Positions 1-9,083 of a stretch of DNA of 64,000 bases are shown in pieces (positions within the stretch are counted from its first letter, which is position 1; each line of letters begins with the position of its first letter). The position numbers and the translations under genes are program-made. The notes beneath the pieces are model-generated. The model saw nothing but the letters and a program-made list of their open reading frames with translations. It was not told where the DNA came from and searched no databases. This DNA is from Shinella zoogloeoides (lineage in GTDB: Bacteria > Pseudomonadota > Alphaproteobacteria > Rhizobiales > Rhizobiaceae), in NCBI RefSeq assembly GCF_030733845.1, contig NZ_CP132311.1:3900869-3964868 (forward strand), given 5' to 3'.

Positions 1-134
1 ACCTCGCTGCCCAGATCGCCGATCCGAACGATCTTCTCGGCCCGCGCCGCATGACCCCGGCCGACGCCACCCAGCGCGGCAAGGCGCTCGAGCGCTACCG
101 TGACGCCTATACCGAACTGAAGGAAATGGAATGA
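1..134 (+). CDS. cpaD: CpaD, pilus assembly protein, C-terminal end only
   Basis: Only the last 43 codons are inside the window, read from base 3 to a TGA at 132-134. The tail contains a DPxDLLGPR stretch and an MTPADA stretch followed by a charged helix ending in YTELKEME. This resembles the C-terminus of CpaD, the outer-membrane-associated lipoprotein of Tad/Flp pilus machines. Position directly before cpaE, 32 bp away, fits the usual cpaBCDE order. The identification rests on the short tail plus context; the rest of the gene lies upstream of the window. Confidence 0.75.
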   Translation, partial: LAAQIADPNDLLGPRRMTPADATQRGKALERYRDAYTELKEME

Positions 135-166
135 TGCGCTTTCCCTCCAGCAAGGCCAGATAAGTC

Positions 167-1453
167 ATGAGCACGGTTGACTACACGTTCAGCAACGAGA
201 CCGCGCAGGACCATGCCGACGACACGGTCCGGCCGGCGGACATCGAGGCCGTGCGCCCACTGCCGCGCATTTCCGTGCATGCCTTCTGCGAGAGCGAGGC
301 GATGCTGCGCACCATGGAGCGCTGCGGGCAGGACCGGCGCATGGCCAAGGTCAGCCTTCGCATATCGAGCGCGAGCATCACGGCGGCCGCCAACATGTTC
401 GCCTCCGCGCCGACACCGAACCTCCTGATCATCGAGACCTCGACCGAGCCGCGCGGCATCATGGAAGAGCTTGCCCCGCTCGCCGAGGTCTGCGATCCCT
501 CCACCAAGGTCATCGTCGTCGGGCGCTACAACGACATTCCGCTCTACCGCGACCTCATCCGCAACGGCATTTCCGAATATATGGTCGGCCCCGTCGGCAT
601 GGCCGAGGTGCTGAACGCGATGGCGGCGATCTTCATCGATCCGGACGCCGAACCGCTCGGCCGCACCATCGCCTTCATCGGCGCCAAGGGCGGTTCGGGT
701 TCCTCGACGATCGCGCACAATTGCGCCTTCGACATTTCCAACCTGTTCCAGACCGAGGTCATCCTCGCCGATCTCGACCTGCCTTACGGTACGGCCAATA
801 TCGACTTCGACCAGGATCCGCCGCAGGGCATTTCCGAGGCGATCTATGCGCCGGAACGGCTCGACGAGGTCTTCCTCGACCGTCTTCTGACCAAATGCTC
901 CGAGCATCTCTCGCTGCTGGCGGCCCCCTCCATGCTCGACCGCGCCTATGATCTGGAGCGCGGCTCGTTCCAGCCGGTCATCGAAGTGCTTCAGCGCAGT
1001 GCGCCGGTGACGGTGCTCGATGTGCCGCATGCCTGGTCGGAATGGACGCGCACGCTGCTGTCCGAGGTGGACGAGCTGATCATCACGGCGGTGCCGGACC
1101 TTGCGAACCTGCGCAACGCCAAGAACATGCTCGACGCGCTGAAGAAGCTCAGGCCGAACGACAAGCCGCCGCACCTGATCCTCAACCAGGTCGGCATGCC
1201 GAAGCGTCCGGAAATCGCGCCCGGCGACTTCTGCGAACCGCTCGGCGTCGAGCCGGTCGCGATCATTCCCTTCGATGCGCAGCTCTTCGGCACGGCCGCC
1301 AACAGCGGCCGCATGATCGCCGAGATGGATCGCAAGTCGCCGACCGCCGAGACCTTCTCGCAGGTCGCCCATCTCGTGACGGGCCGCGCGACGGTGAAGA
1401 AACCCAAGAAGGCCGGGCTCGGCAAGATGCTGGGCCTCATCGGCCGCAAGTAG
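167..1453 (+). CDS. cpaE: CpaE/TadZ, pilus assembly localisation ATPase
   Basis: A 428-residue protein of the CpaE/TadZ family, which places the Tad pilus machine at the cell pole. Residues about 35-155 form a receiver-like domain (LLIIETS strand, VIVVGRYND, SEYMVGPV). From about 165 a MinD/ParA-type ATPase follows, with a deviant Walker A KGGSGSST at 174-181 and an ADLDLPYG strand after it. The second lysine of the usual KGGxGKT is replaced by serine, a change also known in other TadZ/CpaE proteins, so nucleotide binding may be weak or regulatory. It is followed 33 bp later by cpaF. An AAGG Shine-Dalgarno-like stretch precedes the ATG. Confidence 0.9.
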   Translation: MSTVDYTFSNETAQDHADDTVRPADIEAVRPLPRISVHAFCESEAMLRTMERCGQDRRMAKVSLRISSASITAAANMFASAPTPNLLIIETSTEPRGIMEELAPLAEVCDPSTKVIVVGRYNDIPLYRDLIRNGISEYMVGPVGMAEVLNAMAAIFIDPDAEPLGRTIAFIGAKGGSGSSTIAHNCAFDISNLFQTEVILADLDLPYGTANIDFDQDPPQGISEAIYAPERLDEVFLDRLLTKCSEHLSLLAAPSMLDRAYDLERGSFQPVIEVLQRSAPVTVLDVPHAWSEWTRTLLSEVDELIITAVPDLANLRNAKNMLDALKKLRPNDKPPHLILNQVGMPKRPEIAPGDFCEPLGVEPVAIIPFDAQLFGTAANSGRMIAEMDRKSPTAETFSQVAHLVTGRATVKKPKKAGLGKMLGLIGRK

Positions 1454-1486
1454 CCGCAAGCGGCGCAACAGACTGGATGACGTGGC

Positions 1487-2959
1487 ATGTTCGGCAAACG
1501 TGGCAATGAAGGTTTCGGCAAGAGCGGCACGACGGGTCAGGTGACCCATGCCGTGCCTGCGGCCGCCACGACCCTGACGGCGGAGCGACCGGTCGCCGCC
1601 GCCCCGGCGCAGCCCGTGTTCGAGCCCGCCCCGCCGCCAGTGGCAGCGCCCGCCGCCGCTCCGCGCCGCCGCGTCGCCCGTACCGAGGATTATTACGACA
1701 CGAAGAGCCAGGTCTTCTCCGCGCTCATCGACACGATCGACCTCTCGCAGCTCGCCAAACTCGACACGGAAAGCGCGCGCGAGGAAATCCGCGACATCGT
1801 CAACGACATCATCACGATCAAGAATTTCGCGATGTCGATCTCCGAGCAGGAGGAACTGCTCGACGACATCTGCAACGACGTTCTGGGCTACGGTCCGCTG
1901 GAGCCGCTGCTGGCGCGCGACGACATCGCCGACATCATGGTGAACGGCGCGGGCAAGACCTATATCGAAGTTGGCGGTAAGGTGCAGGAATCGGAGATCC
2001 GCTTCCGCGACAACGCCCAGCTCCTCTCCATCTGCCAGCGCATCGTCAGCCAGGTCGGCCGCCGCGTCGATGAATCGAGCCCGATCTGCGACGCGCGCCT
2101 GCCGGACGGTTCGCGCGTCAACGTCATCGCTCCGCCGCTCGCCATCGACGGCACCGCGCTCACCATCCGCAAGTTCAAGAAGGACAAGCTGACGCTCGAC
2201 CAGCTCGTCCGCTTCGGCTCGATCACGCCGGAAGGAGCCGCACTCCTCCAGATCATCGGGCGCGTTCGCTGCAACCTCGTCATTTCCGGCGGCACCGGCT
2301 CGGGCAAGACCACGCTGCTCAACTGCCTGACCAACTATATCGACCGGGACGAACGGGTCATCACCTGCGAGGACTCGGCGGAACTCCAGCTCCAGCAGCC
2401 GCATGTCGTGCGCCTCGAAACCCGCCCGCCGAACATCGAGGGCGAGGGCGAGATCACCATGCGCGATCTCATCAAGAACTGCCTGCGCATGCGCCCCGAA
2501 CGCATCATCGTCGGCGAAGTGCGCGGACCGGAGGTCTTCGACCTTCTCCAGGCGATGAACACCGGCCATGACGGCTCGATGGGCACGATCCACGCCAACA
2601 CGCCGCGCGAATGCCTCTCGCGTATGGAATCGATGATCGCCATGGGCGGCTACACGCTTCCCGCCAAGACGGTGCGCGAGATCATCGCCGGCTCCATCGA
2701 CGTCATCATCCAGGCCTCGCGCCTGCGCGACGGCTCGCGCCGCATCACCCACATCACCGAAGTGATCGGCATGGAAGGCGACGTCATCGTCACGCAGGAC
2801 CTGATGCGCTTCGAACTGCAGGGTGAAGATGCCAATGGCCGCATCATCGGCCAGCACAAGGGCACCGGCATCGGCAAGCCACATTTCTGGGATCGCGCAC
2901 GCTATTTCAACGAGGACAAGCGCCTGGCGGCAACGCTCGACGCCATGGAGAAGCCGTAA
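1487..2959 (+). CDS. cpaF: CpaF/TadA, pilus secretion ATPase
   Basis: A 490-residue type II/IV secretion-type ATPase that powers Flp pilin export in the Tad system. An alanine/proline-rich N-terminus (about residues 15-60) is followed by the conserved N-terminal domain and a RecA-like core. Walker [10 protein letters not shown] lies at about 268-276, an ASP-box-like CEDSAELQL and an [11 protein letters not shown]alker B-type stretch follow, then a [13 protein letters not shown]is-box. Length and motif order are normal for CpaF. It lies between cpaE and tadB in one operon on the plus strand. Confidence 0.95.
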   Translation: MFGKRGNEGFGKSGTTGQVTHAVPAAATTLTAERPVAAAPAQPVFEPAPPPVAAPAAAPRRRVARTEDYYDTKSQVFSALIDTIDLSQLAKLDTESAREEIRDIVNDIITIKNFAMSISEQEELLDDICNDVLGYGPLEPLLARDDIADIMVNGAGKTYIEVGGKVQESEIRFRDNAQLLSICQRIVSQVGRRVDESSPICDARLPDGSRVNVIAPPLAIDGTALTIRKFKKDKLTLDQLVRFGSITPEGAALLQIIGRVRCNLVISGGTGSGKTTLLNCLTNYIDRDERVITCEDSAELQLQQPHVVRLETRPPNIEGEGEITMRDLIKNCLRMRPERIIVGEVRGPEVFDLLQAMNTGHDGSMGTIHANTPRECLSRMESMIAMGGYTLPAKTVREIIAGSIDVIIQASRLRDGSRRITHITEVIGMEGDVIVTQDLMRFELQGEDANGRIIGQHKGTGIGKPHFWDRARYFNEDKRLAATLDAMEKP

Positions 2960-2977
2960 GGGGCAGGCGGAACGCGG

Positions 2978-3988
2978 ATGTTCGGACTGGATATCAACAT
3001 CGTGGCGATCTTCGCCCTGGCGGTCCTTTCCACCGCCGGTCTCGCCTATGGCCTGCTCTTCTCGCGCATCGAGACCGAGAAGAAGACGGAAAGCCGCGTT
3101 CGCCGGGTGCAGGCCGCCGAGACCGACCATAGCAAGGCCAAGGCAGCGCGCGACCGCATGCAGGAGCTCTCCAAGCGCCGCAAGTCGGTGCAGGATTCGC
3201 TGAAGGACCTGGAAAAGAAGCAGCAGGAGCAGACCAAGCGCGTCGCCACCACGCTGAAGGCGAAGCTTGTCCAGGCCGGCCTTACGATCACGCCGTCGAA
3301 ATTCTACATGTTCAGCGCGGTCTTCGGCCTTTTCGCCTTCGTGCTGGCGCTTCTCGGCGGGATCGGCCTTCTGGTCGCGTTCGGCATCGCCTTCATTGCC
3401 GCCGCGGGCCTGCCGCGCTGGTTCCTCGGTTTCCTCGTCAAACGCCGGCTGAACAAGTTCCTCGAGGAGTTCCCGAATTCGCTCGACGTCATGGTGCGGT
3501 CCATCAAGTCGGGCCTGCCGCTGACGGACGCTCTCCGGCTGATCGCCGCCGAGGGCCAGGAGCCGGTGAAGACGGAGTTCCGCAAGGTGGTCGAAGCCCA
3601 GCAGGTCGGCCTCAGCGTGCCGGAAGCCTGCGCGCGCATGTTCACCAACATCCCGCTGCAGGAAGTCAACTTCTTCGCGATCGTCATCGCCATTCAGAGT
3701 CAGGCGGGCGGCAACCTGTCCGAGGCGCTCGGCAACCTTTCGCGCGTGCTGCGCGAACGCCGCAAGATGCGCGCCAAGGTCAACGCGCTCTCGATGGAGG
3801 CCAAGGCCTCGGCGGTGATCATCGGCGCGCTGCCGTTCATTGTGGCGCTGCTCGTCTACCTGACGTCGCCGGAATACATCATGATCCTGTTCCAGGATTC
3901 GCGCGGCCATCTCATTCTCGGCATTTCGGCCGTCTGGATGTCCGTCGGCATCTTCGTGATGCGCAACATGATCAACTTCGACATCTAG
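2978..3988 (+). CDS. tadB: TadB, type II secretion F-domain inner-membrane protein
   Basis: A 336-residue membrane protein with an N-terminal transmembrane helix (about residues 3-28), a highly charged cytoplasmic segment (about 30-95), paired hydrophobic segments (about 108-150) and two C-terminal helices. The central stretch FPNSLDVMVRSIKSGLPL and the AIQSQAGGNLSEAL motif are typical of the T2SS-F/GspF domain of TadB. It should form the inner-membrane platform with TadC. The gene is 18 bp after cpaF and 12 bp before tadC. Confidence 0.93.
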   Translation: MFGLDINIVAIFALAVLSTAGLAYGLLFSRIETEKKTESRVRRVQAAETDHSKAKAARDRMQELSKRRKSVQDSLKDLEKKQQEQTKRVATTLKAKLVQAGLTITPSKFYMFSAVFGLFAFVLALLGGIGLLVAFGIAFIAAAGLPRWFLGFLVKRRLNKFLEEFPNSLDVMVRSIKSGLPLTDALRLIAAEGQEPVKTEFRKVVEAQQVGLSVPEACARMFTNIPLQEVNFFAIVIAIQSQAGGNLSEALGNLSRVLRERRKMRAKVNALSMEAKASAVIIGALPFIVALLVYLTSPEYIMILFQDSRGHLILGISAVWMSVGIFVMRNMINFDI

Positions 3989-4000
3989 GGGCAGACAACC

Positions 4001-4975
4001 ATGGTCGCCATGCTCACCGATCCGGCCGTCCTGCTTCCCGCCTTCGTGATGATCGCGCTGCTGGCCACCTTCTATACGCTGGCGGCGCCCTATTTCGAGC
4101 GCGGCGATCTCGAAAAGCGCATGAAGGCCGTGGCGCTGGAGCGCGAGCAGATGCGCGCCCGTGAGCGTGCCCGCCTCAACGCGGAAGCCGCCCAGAGCAA
4201 GGCCTCGCTGCGCGCGCAGCACAACACGCCCGTGCGCCAGGTGGTCGACAGGCTGAACCTGCGCGAGGCGCTGGTCGACGCCAATACGATGAACCGGCTG
4301 CGGCAGGCCGGCTACCGCTCGCAGAACGCGCTCAACGTCTTCCTGTTCGCGCGCTTCGTGCTGCCCTTCGTCTTCTTGGCTGTGGCCGCCTTCTACATCT
4401 TCTACCTCGGCTTTCTCGGCGACAAGCCGCTGCCGATGCGCATTCTCGCGACGATCGCTGCCGCCTATCTCGGCTTCTACGCGCCCAATATCTTCATCTC
4501 CAACAAGGTGACGAAGCGGCAGAAATCGATCCGCCGGGCCTGGCCGGATGCGCTCGACCTCATGCTGATCTGCGTGGAATCGGGTATTTCCATCGAAGTC
4601 GCCTTCAAGCGCGTGGCGGACGAAATCGCCATGGCCTCGCCCGAGCTTGCCGAGGAACTGGTTCTCACCACGGCGGAACTCTCCTTCCTGCAGGAACGCC
4701 GCCAGGCCTATGAGAACCTCGGCACGCGCATCGGGCTCGACACGGTCAAGTCGGTGACGCAGGCGCTCATCCAGGCGGAACGCTATGGCACGCCGCTCGC
4801 CCAGGCGCTGCGCGTGCTGGCGCAGGAATGCCGCGACCAGCGCATGAACGAGGCGGAGAAGAAGGCGGCAGCCCTGCCGCCGAAGCTGACCGTGCCGATG
4901 ATCCTGTTCTTCCTGCCCGTGCTGATCGCTGTCATCCTCGGCCCGGCCGGTATCCAGGTCGCCGACACGTTCTGA
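4001..4975 (+). CDS. tadC: TadC, type II secretion F-domain inner-membrane protein
   Basis: A 324-residue protein with the same architecture as TadB: N-terminal membrane helix, charged linker (about residues 30-85), two central hydrophobic segments, a T2SS-F domain with WPDALDLMLICVESGISI and QAERYGTPLAQALRVL, and a C-terminal membrane helix. It is the second platform protein of the Tad pilus machine. An AGGGGCAG Shine-Dalgarno lies 7 bp before the ATG. It is the last gene of the plus-strand cpa/tad run; tadD faces it convergently. Confidence 0.93.
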   Translation: MVAMLTDPAVLLPAFVMIALLATFYTLAAPYFERGDLEKRMKAVALEREQMRARERARLNAEAAQSKASLRAQHNTPVRQVVDRLNLREALVDANTMNRLRQAGYRSQNALNVFLFARFVLPFVFLAVAAFYIFYLGFLGDKPLPMRILATIAAAYLGFYAPNIFISNKVTKRQKSIRRAWPDALDLMLICVESGISIEVAFKRVADEIAMASPELAEELVLTTAELSFLQERRQAYENLGTRIGLDTVKSVTQALIQAERYGTPLAQALRVLAQECRDQRMNEAEKKAAALPPKLTVPMILFFLPVLIAVILGPAGIQVADTF

Positions 4976-4998
4976 CCGTACCGGCCGAACACGATAAA

Positions 4999-5029
4999 AC
5001 GCCCCGGTCGATGCTGTCGACCGGGGCGT
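4999..5029. terminator. Hairpin between convergent tadC and tadD
   Basis: A perfect 13-bp stem (4999-5011 pairing with 5017-5029) closes a 5-nt loop. On the minus strand the stem is followed by a short T-tract (TTTTATCG), so it is best as the rho-independent terminator of tadD. On the plus strand there is no T-run, but it may still end tadC transcription. Confidence 0.75.
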
Positions 5030-5054
5030 CGGCGTCTTGGGAGGGACGCTGGGA

Positions 5055-5864
5055 TCAGTTGGTGTTGCCGCTGTCGTCGGCAGCGAGCTTCTTCCAGGCA
5101 TTCTGCTGGGTCAGCATCGAGCGCAGATAGGCGACGTTGGCTTCGGCCTGCCCGGCGGTCAGTTCCTGACGGGCGATGGTCTCCGCCTCCTGGAACCGGC
5201 CCTGCAGGCCGACGGCGAGCGCAAGGTTCTGGCGCACGCTGCTGTCGGCGCCGGGCTGTGAGGCAGCCGAGCGCAAATAGGTTTCGGCAGTCTTCAGGTC
5301 GCGGGCCAGCACATAGGACATGCCGAGATTGGAAAGGATCGAGGATTCGTTCGGCTGGATATCCAGCGCCTCGCGGTAGCGCTGGCGCGCCTCGGCGGAG
5401 CGGCCGAGCTGGTCGAGGATCGCCCCTTCCGCCGATTTCAGCCGCCAGTCGGGCCTGTCGGGCGTCTGGGCGCGCAGGATCGTGTTCAGCGCCTGTTCGA
5501 GCTGGCCGGCGGCGGCTTGCGCCTTGCCGTAGGCGGCGAGCACTTCGCGGTTGTTCGGGTTGCTGATGGCGACCTGCTGCATGACCGCGAGCGCCTGCTC
5601 GTTGCGCCCGTTCATGCGCAGCACATTGGCATAGTTGATGCCGGTCGCCGCATCCTTCGGGTTCTTCTCGTAGGCCTGGCCGATGCTGTCGGCCGCGTTG
5701 CGCAGTTCGCTGGCGTTCATTTCGCCGACCGGCTTGCCGGTGCGGGCGATGGAGCCGGTAGTGATGTTGCTCTTGCCCGCACAGCCCGCCACCGCGACGC
5801 CGATGGCAAGGAGCGCCGCTCCCCGCAGGAGCCGTAAGCGAACTGACGTAACGGAAGCGGCCAT
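5055..5864 (-). CDS. tadD: TadD-like TPR lipoprotein
   Basis: A 269-residue protein with a lipoprotein signal (hydrophobic stretch then VAGCAG, lipobox Cys near residue 26) and tetratricopeptide repeats from about residue 50 to 240 (for example SILSNLGMSYVLARDLKTAE). TadD is the outer-membrane lipoprotein that helps assemble or localise the Tad secretin. The start at 5864 was preferred over an upstream in-frame ATG because it puts the signal peptide at the N-terminus and has a GGGGA Shine-Dalgarno about 10 bp before it. Context with cpaE-cpaF-tadBC supports the name; other TPR lipoproteins look similar. Confidence 0.82.
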   Translation of the reverse strand: MAASVTSVRLRLLRGAALLAIGVAVAGCAGKSNITTGSIARTGKPVGEMNASELRNAADSIGQAYEKNPKDAATGINYANVLRMNGRNEQALAVMQQVAISNPNNREVLAAYGKAQAAAGQLEQALNTILRAQTPDRPDWRLKSAEGAILDQLGRSAEARQRYREALDIQPNESSILSNLGMSYVLARDLKTAETYLRSAASQPGADSSVRQNLALAVGLQGRFQEAETIARQELTAGQAEANVAYLRSMLTQQNAWKKLAADDSGNTN

Positions 5865-6000
5865 GATAAAGTCCCCGAAGCGATTTCCGCATCTCGCGGC
5901 GGTTAAGGAATCACGCCGCAATCTCCGCTCCAGCAATAATCTGTTAACCCTAACAGAGTGTTAATCGCCTGATTCCGAAGCTCCCTCCAAAGGTTCCGCC

Positions 6001-7392
6001 ATGGCCCCCTTCCAGTTCATCGACCGGCCCTCTCCCTTCAACACGAAGGCCGGCAAGACGCTGCCGATCTTCGCGATCACGCCCGCCCATATCGAGACCG
6101 GCACGATCGATCCGATCGCACTCGACTGGGCGAAGAAGGCCGGCTTCAAGGCGGAAACGGGTGCGCTCCTGATGGTGCCGACGGCGGACGGGCATCTCGG
6201 CGGCGCGCTGTTCGGCCTCGGCAAGAACCCGTCCGACGCGCCGTTCCTGACGGGCAAGCTCGCCCGCGCGCTTCCGGCCGGCGACTGGCATATCGAGACC
6301 GCGCCGCTGACGGCCAACCGGCTGGCGCTCGGCTACGGCCTCGGCAGCTACCGCTTCGAGCGCTACAAGGCCGCCGCTTCGGAGGCGCCAACGTTGCTCA
6401 TCCCGAGCGACGCCGACGCCACCGACATCAAGCGCCAGCTTGCTGGCGTCTTCCTTGCCCGCGACCTCGTCAACACACCGACCAACGACATGGGGCCGGA
6501 CGCGCTGGAAGACGTTTTCCGCGCGCTCGGCGAGCAATACAAGGCGAAGGTCTCCGTCATCACCGGCGACGACCTGCTCAAGCAGAATTTCCCGCTCATC
6601 CACACGGTCGGTCGCGCCGCGGAACAGGCGCCGCGCCTGCTCGAATTGCGTTGGGGCAAGAAGGGCCACAGGCGCGTGACGCTCGTCGGCAAGGGCGTCA
6701 CCTTCGATACCGGCGGCCTCGACATCAAGCCGGCCGCCTCCATGCTCCTGATGAAGAAGGACATGGGCGGGGCGGCGAACGTCATGGGCCTTGCGCTGAT
6801 GATCATGGATGCCAAGCTGAAGGTGGACCTGCGCGTGCTCGTGCCGGTCGTCGAGAACTCCATCTCGGCCAATGCCTTCCGTCCCGGCGATATCTACAGG
6901 AGCCGCAAGGGCCTCACCGTGCAGATCGACAATACCGATGCCGAGGGCCGGCTGATCCTTGCCGACGCGCTCGCCTATGCGGACGAGGAAGAGGCCGACC
7001 TCATCGTCGACATGGCGACGCTGACGGGCGCCGCCCGCGTCGCGCTCGGCCCCGACCTGCCGCCCTTCTTCACCGACGACGACGATCTCGCCCACGACCT
7101 TGCCGACGCGAGCCTTGCGGTCGATGATCCGATGTGGCGCATGCCGCTCTACATGGGCTACGACAAGGACGTCTCCGCCCGCATCGCGGACCTCACCAAT
7201 GCGCCCTCGGGTGGCATGGCGGGCTCGATCACCGCGGCACTCTTCCTCAAGCGCTTTGTCACGCGCAACAGGCATTGGGCGCATTTCGACATCTATGCCT
7301 GGGCGCAGGCCGAGCGGCCGCATTCGCCCGTCGGCGGCGAGGCGCAGGCCATTCGCGCGCTCTATCACCATCTTCGTAGCGCGACGGCCTGA
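6001..7392 (+). CDS. M17 leucyl aminopeptidase family protein
   Basis: A 463-residue cytosolic metallopeptidase. The C-terminal domain holds the M17 signature NTDAEGRL (about residues 313-320) and the metal ligands expected in VGKGVTFDTGGLDIKP and MKKDMGGAANV. It should release N-terminal residues from peptides using two divalent metals. At 463 residues it is slightly shorter than classical PepA (about 500) because of a compact N-terminal domain. It is transcribed divergently from tadD. An AAAGG stretch lies about 9 bp before the ATG. It could be the second, PepB-like paralogue common in rhizobia, so no symbol is given. Confidence 0.9.
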   Translation: MAPFQFIDRPSPFNTKAGKTLPIFAITPAHIETGTIDPIALDWAKKAGFKAETGALLMVPTADGHLGGALFGLGKNPSDAPFLTGKLARALPAGDWHIETAPLTANRLALGYGLGSYRFERYKAAASEAPTLLIPSDADATDIKRQLAGVFLARDLVNTPTNDMGPDALEDVFRALGEQYKAKVSVITGDDLLKQNFPLIHTVGRAAEQAPRLLELRWGKKGHRRVTLVGKGVTFDTGGLDIKPAASMLLMKKDMGGAANVMGLALMIMDAKLKVDLRVLVPVVENSISANAFRPGDIYRSRKGLTVQIDNTDAEGRLILADALAYADEEEADLIVDMATLTGAARVALGPDLPPFFTDDDDLAHDLADASLAVDDPMWRMPLYMGYDKDVSARIADLTNAPSGGMAGSITAALFLKRFVTRNRHWAHFDIYAWAQAERPHSPVGGEAQAIRALYHHLRSATA

Positions 7393-7462
7393 CGGGGCCG
7401 CTTTCCTTCAGGCGAATGATACGGTAGCGTAACGAAATTCATTCGCCCCGGAGGAGCGGGCC

Positions 7463-7813
7463 GTGCCGGTAGATCTGACCCCATCGCAGGCGTTGAGCCT
7501 CTGGCATGCGGTGACCGTTCAGCAGGTTCACCAGGACGGGCGGGATCTGACGCTTCGCCAGCTCGCCATCCTGCTGGAGATCTACCTCGTGCCGCCGCCG
7601 CATACGGTGCGGGGGCTGGCGGCTAAACTCGGCGTCACCAAGCCCGTCATCACCCGCGCCCTCGACACGATGGGCGAGCAGGGGCTGGTCACCCGCGTGC
7701 GCGACGACCGCGACCGCCGCAATGTCATCATCAAGCGCACCGTGGAAGGCGCGCTTTATCTCGAACGCCTCGGCGACCTTATAATTGCCACAGGCCGTGC
7801 CCAGACTTCATGA
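7463..7813 (+). CDS. MarR-type winged-helix regulator
   Basis: A 116-residue DNA-binding protein. Residues about 28-100 form a winged helix, with LTLRQLAILLEIY, a recognition-helix stretch TKPVITRALDTMGEQGLV and the wing RVRDDRDRRNV typical of MarR proteins. It starts with GTG; the strong GGAGGAG Shine-Dalgarno 6 bp before it decides the start. At 116 residues it is shorter than usual MarR members (about 140), with truncated dimerisation helices. Its stop lies 19 bp before an NlpC/P60 hydrolase, so the two are probably cotranscribed. Ligand and targets are unknown. Confidence 0.85.
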   Translation: MPVDLTPSQALSLWHAVTVQQVHQDGRDLTLRQLAILLEIYLVPPPHTVRGLAAKLGVTKPVITRALDTMGEQGLVTRVRDDRDRRNVIIKRTVEGALYLERLGDLIIATGRAQTS

Positions 7814-7832
7814 AGGCCCCGTGAGTAGACCG

Positions 7833-8693
7833 ATGAACGCCCTGCCAGATCGCCGCCTTTTCGCCTATCGTCCCGACCTTGCCGAAGAAGCCCTGCGCGG
7901 CACCGTCGCGGCCGGGCAATATGTAACAGGCACGCCCGCGCGCATCGCCGCTCCGGTCGCCGCGCTTCGGCCCCGGCCGGACGAGGCAGCCGGCATCGAT
8001 ACGCAGGTGCTGTTCGGCGAGACCGTGCGCGTGCTCGACCGGGCGGATGGCTGGGCCTGGGTGAAATCGGATGTCGACGGATATGTCGGCTATCTGCCCG
8101 AAACGGCGCTGGAGGCGGCACCTGAGACGGCGGCAACGCATATCGTCGCGGTGCCCCGCACCTTCGCCTATACGGGGGCGGACCTGCGCACGCCCGCCGC
8201 CTTCGCGCTTTCCATCGGAAGCCGGCTAACAATCGTCGGCGAGAGCGAGACGCGCGGCACGCGCTATTTTACGCTTGAAGGCGGCCAGTCCGTCATTGCC
8301 GGCCATTGCCTGCTTGTCGAGGACAGGGCGAGCGACGACTACGTCGCTGTTGCCGGTCGCTTCCTCGAGACGCCCTATCTCTGGGGTGGCCGCTCCGGTT
8401 TCGGCCTCGACTGCTCGGCGCTCGTCCAGCTCTCCCTGATGATGACGGGCCGAAGCGCACCGCGCGATTCCGACATGCAGGCGGCCGGTCTCGGTACGCC
8501 CATCGCGCGCGAGGAACTGCGGCGCGGCGACCTCGTTTTCTGGAAGGGCCATGTGGCGATCATGGAAGACGAGACCACCATCATCCACGCCAACGGCCAC
8601 ACGATGAGCGTCGCGCGCGAACCGCTCGCCACGGCCATCGAGCGCACCGGCTACCTCTACCAGAAGCCGACCGGCTATCGCCGGCCTTTCTAG
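7833..8693 (+). CDS. NlpC/P60 peptidoglycan hydrolase with SH3-like domains
   Basis: A 286-residue cell-wall endopeptidase. Two SH3b-like regions (about residues 35-100 and 105-165) precede an NlpC/P60 cysteine peptidase domain with catalytic Cys194 in GLDCSALVQ, His240 in KGHVAIME and a third polar site near His252. Such enzymes cleave D-Glu to diaminopimelate bonds in stem peptides or related gamma-glutamyl bonds. No clear signal peptide is present, so export or a role on muropeptides inside the cell remains open. The ATG at 7833 is preferred; an in-frame GTG at 7821 is an alternative. The TAG stop overlaps the stop of the convergent gene by 4 bp (CTAG). Confidence 0.88.
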   Translation: MNALPDRRLFAYRPDLAEEALRGTVAAGQYVTGTPARIAAPVAALRPRPDEAAGIDTQVLFGETVRVLDRADGWAWVKSDVDGYVGYLPETALEAAPETAATHIVAVPRTFAYTGADLRTPAAFALSIGSRLTIVGESETRGTRYFTLEGGQSVIAGHCLLVEDRASDDYVAVAGRFLETPYLWGGRSGFGLDCSALVQLSLMMTGRSAPRDSDMQAAGLGTPIAREELRRGDLVFWKGHVAIMEDETTIIHANGHTMSVAREPLATAIERTGYLYQKPTGYRRPF

Positions 8694-9034
8694 AACAGCG
8701 TTTCGTAGATATCCGGCTTGAAGCCGGCGGTAAGCTGCCCGTCCCGGTCGAGCATGGGGCGCTTGATCATCGACGGCTGTGCGAGCATCAGAGCGATGGC
8801 CTTCTTCGCATCGAGATCCTGCTTGTCGGCATCGGGCAGAGCCCGGAAGGTGGTGCCGGCGCGGTTGAGCACGGTTTCCCAGCCGAGCGCATCGACCCAG
8901 CGCGTGAGGCTCGCTTCGTCAATGCCTTCGGCCTTGTAGTCGTGGAAGCGGTAGGCGACGCCCCTGGCGTCGAGCCAGGTCCTTGCCTTCTTCATCGTGT
9001 CGCAGTTCTTGATGCCGTAGATCGTGACGGTCAC
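8690..9034 (-). CDS. Spx/ArsC-family thioredoxin-fold protein (YffB-like)
   Basis: A 114-residue protein of the ArsC/Spx/MgsR/YffB family. The N-terminal IYGIKNCDTMKKA places the single conserved cysteine at about residue 11, with a KRPML stretch near residue 92 matching the family. It lacks obvious additional redox cysteines of arsenate reductases, so a YffB-like thiol role is more likely than arsenate reduction. GTG start with AGGAG 6 bp upstream. It precedes yitT by 49 bp but is transcribed away from its own convergent neighbour nlpC. Confidence 0.85.
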   Translation of the reverse strand: MTVTIYGIKNCDTMKKARTWLDARGVAYRFHDYKAEGIDEASLTRWVDALGWETVLNRAGTTFRALPDADKQDLDAKKAIALMLAQPSMIKRPMLDRDGQLTAGFKPDIYETLF

Positions 9035-9083
9035 GCTTGTCTCCTCATGCCTTCTCGGCCGCCTTCATAAAGCGGCGCGGTCG

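Noticed and set aside
107..5101. A 1664-codon open frame on the minus strand opposite the cpa/tad genes
   Set aside because: It is antisense to five clear plus-strand genes, has strongly Arg/Asp/Glu/His-biased composition typical of reversed GC-rich coding DNA, and shows no domain pattern.
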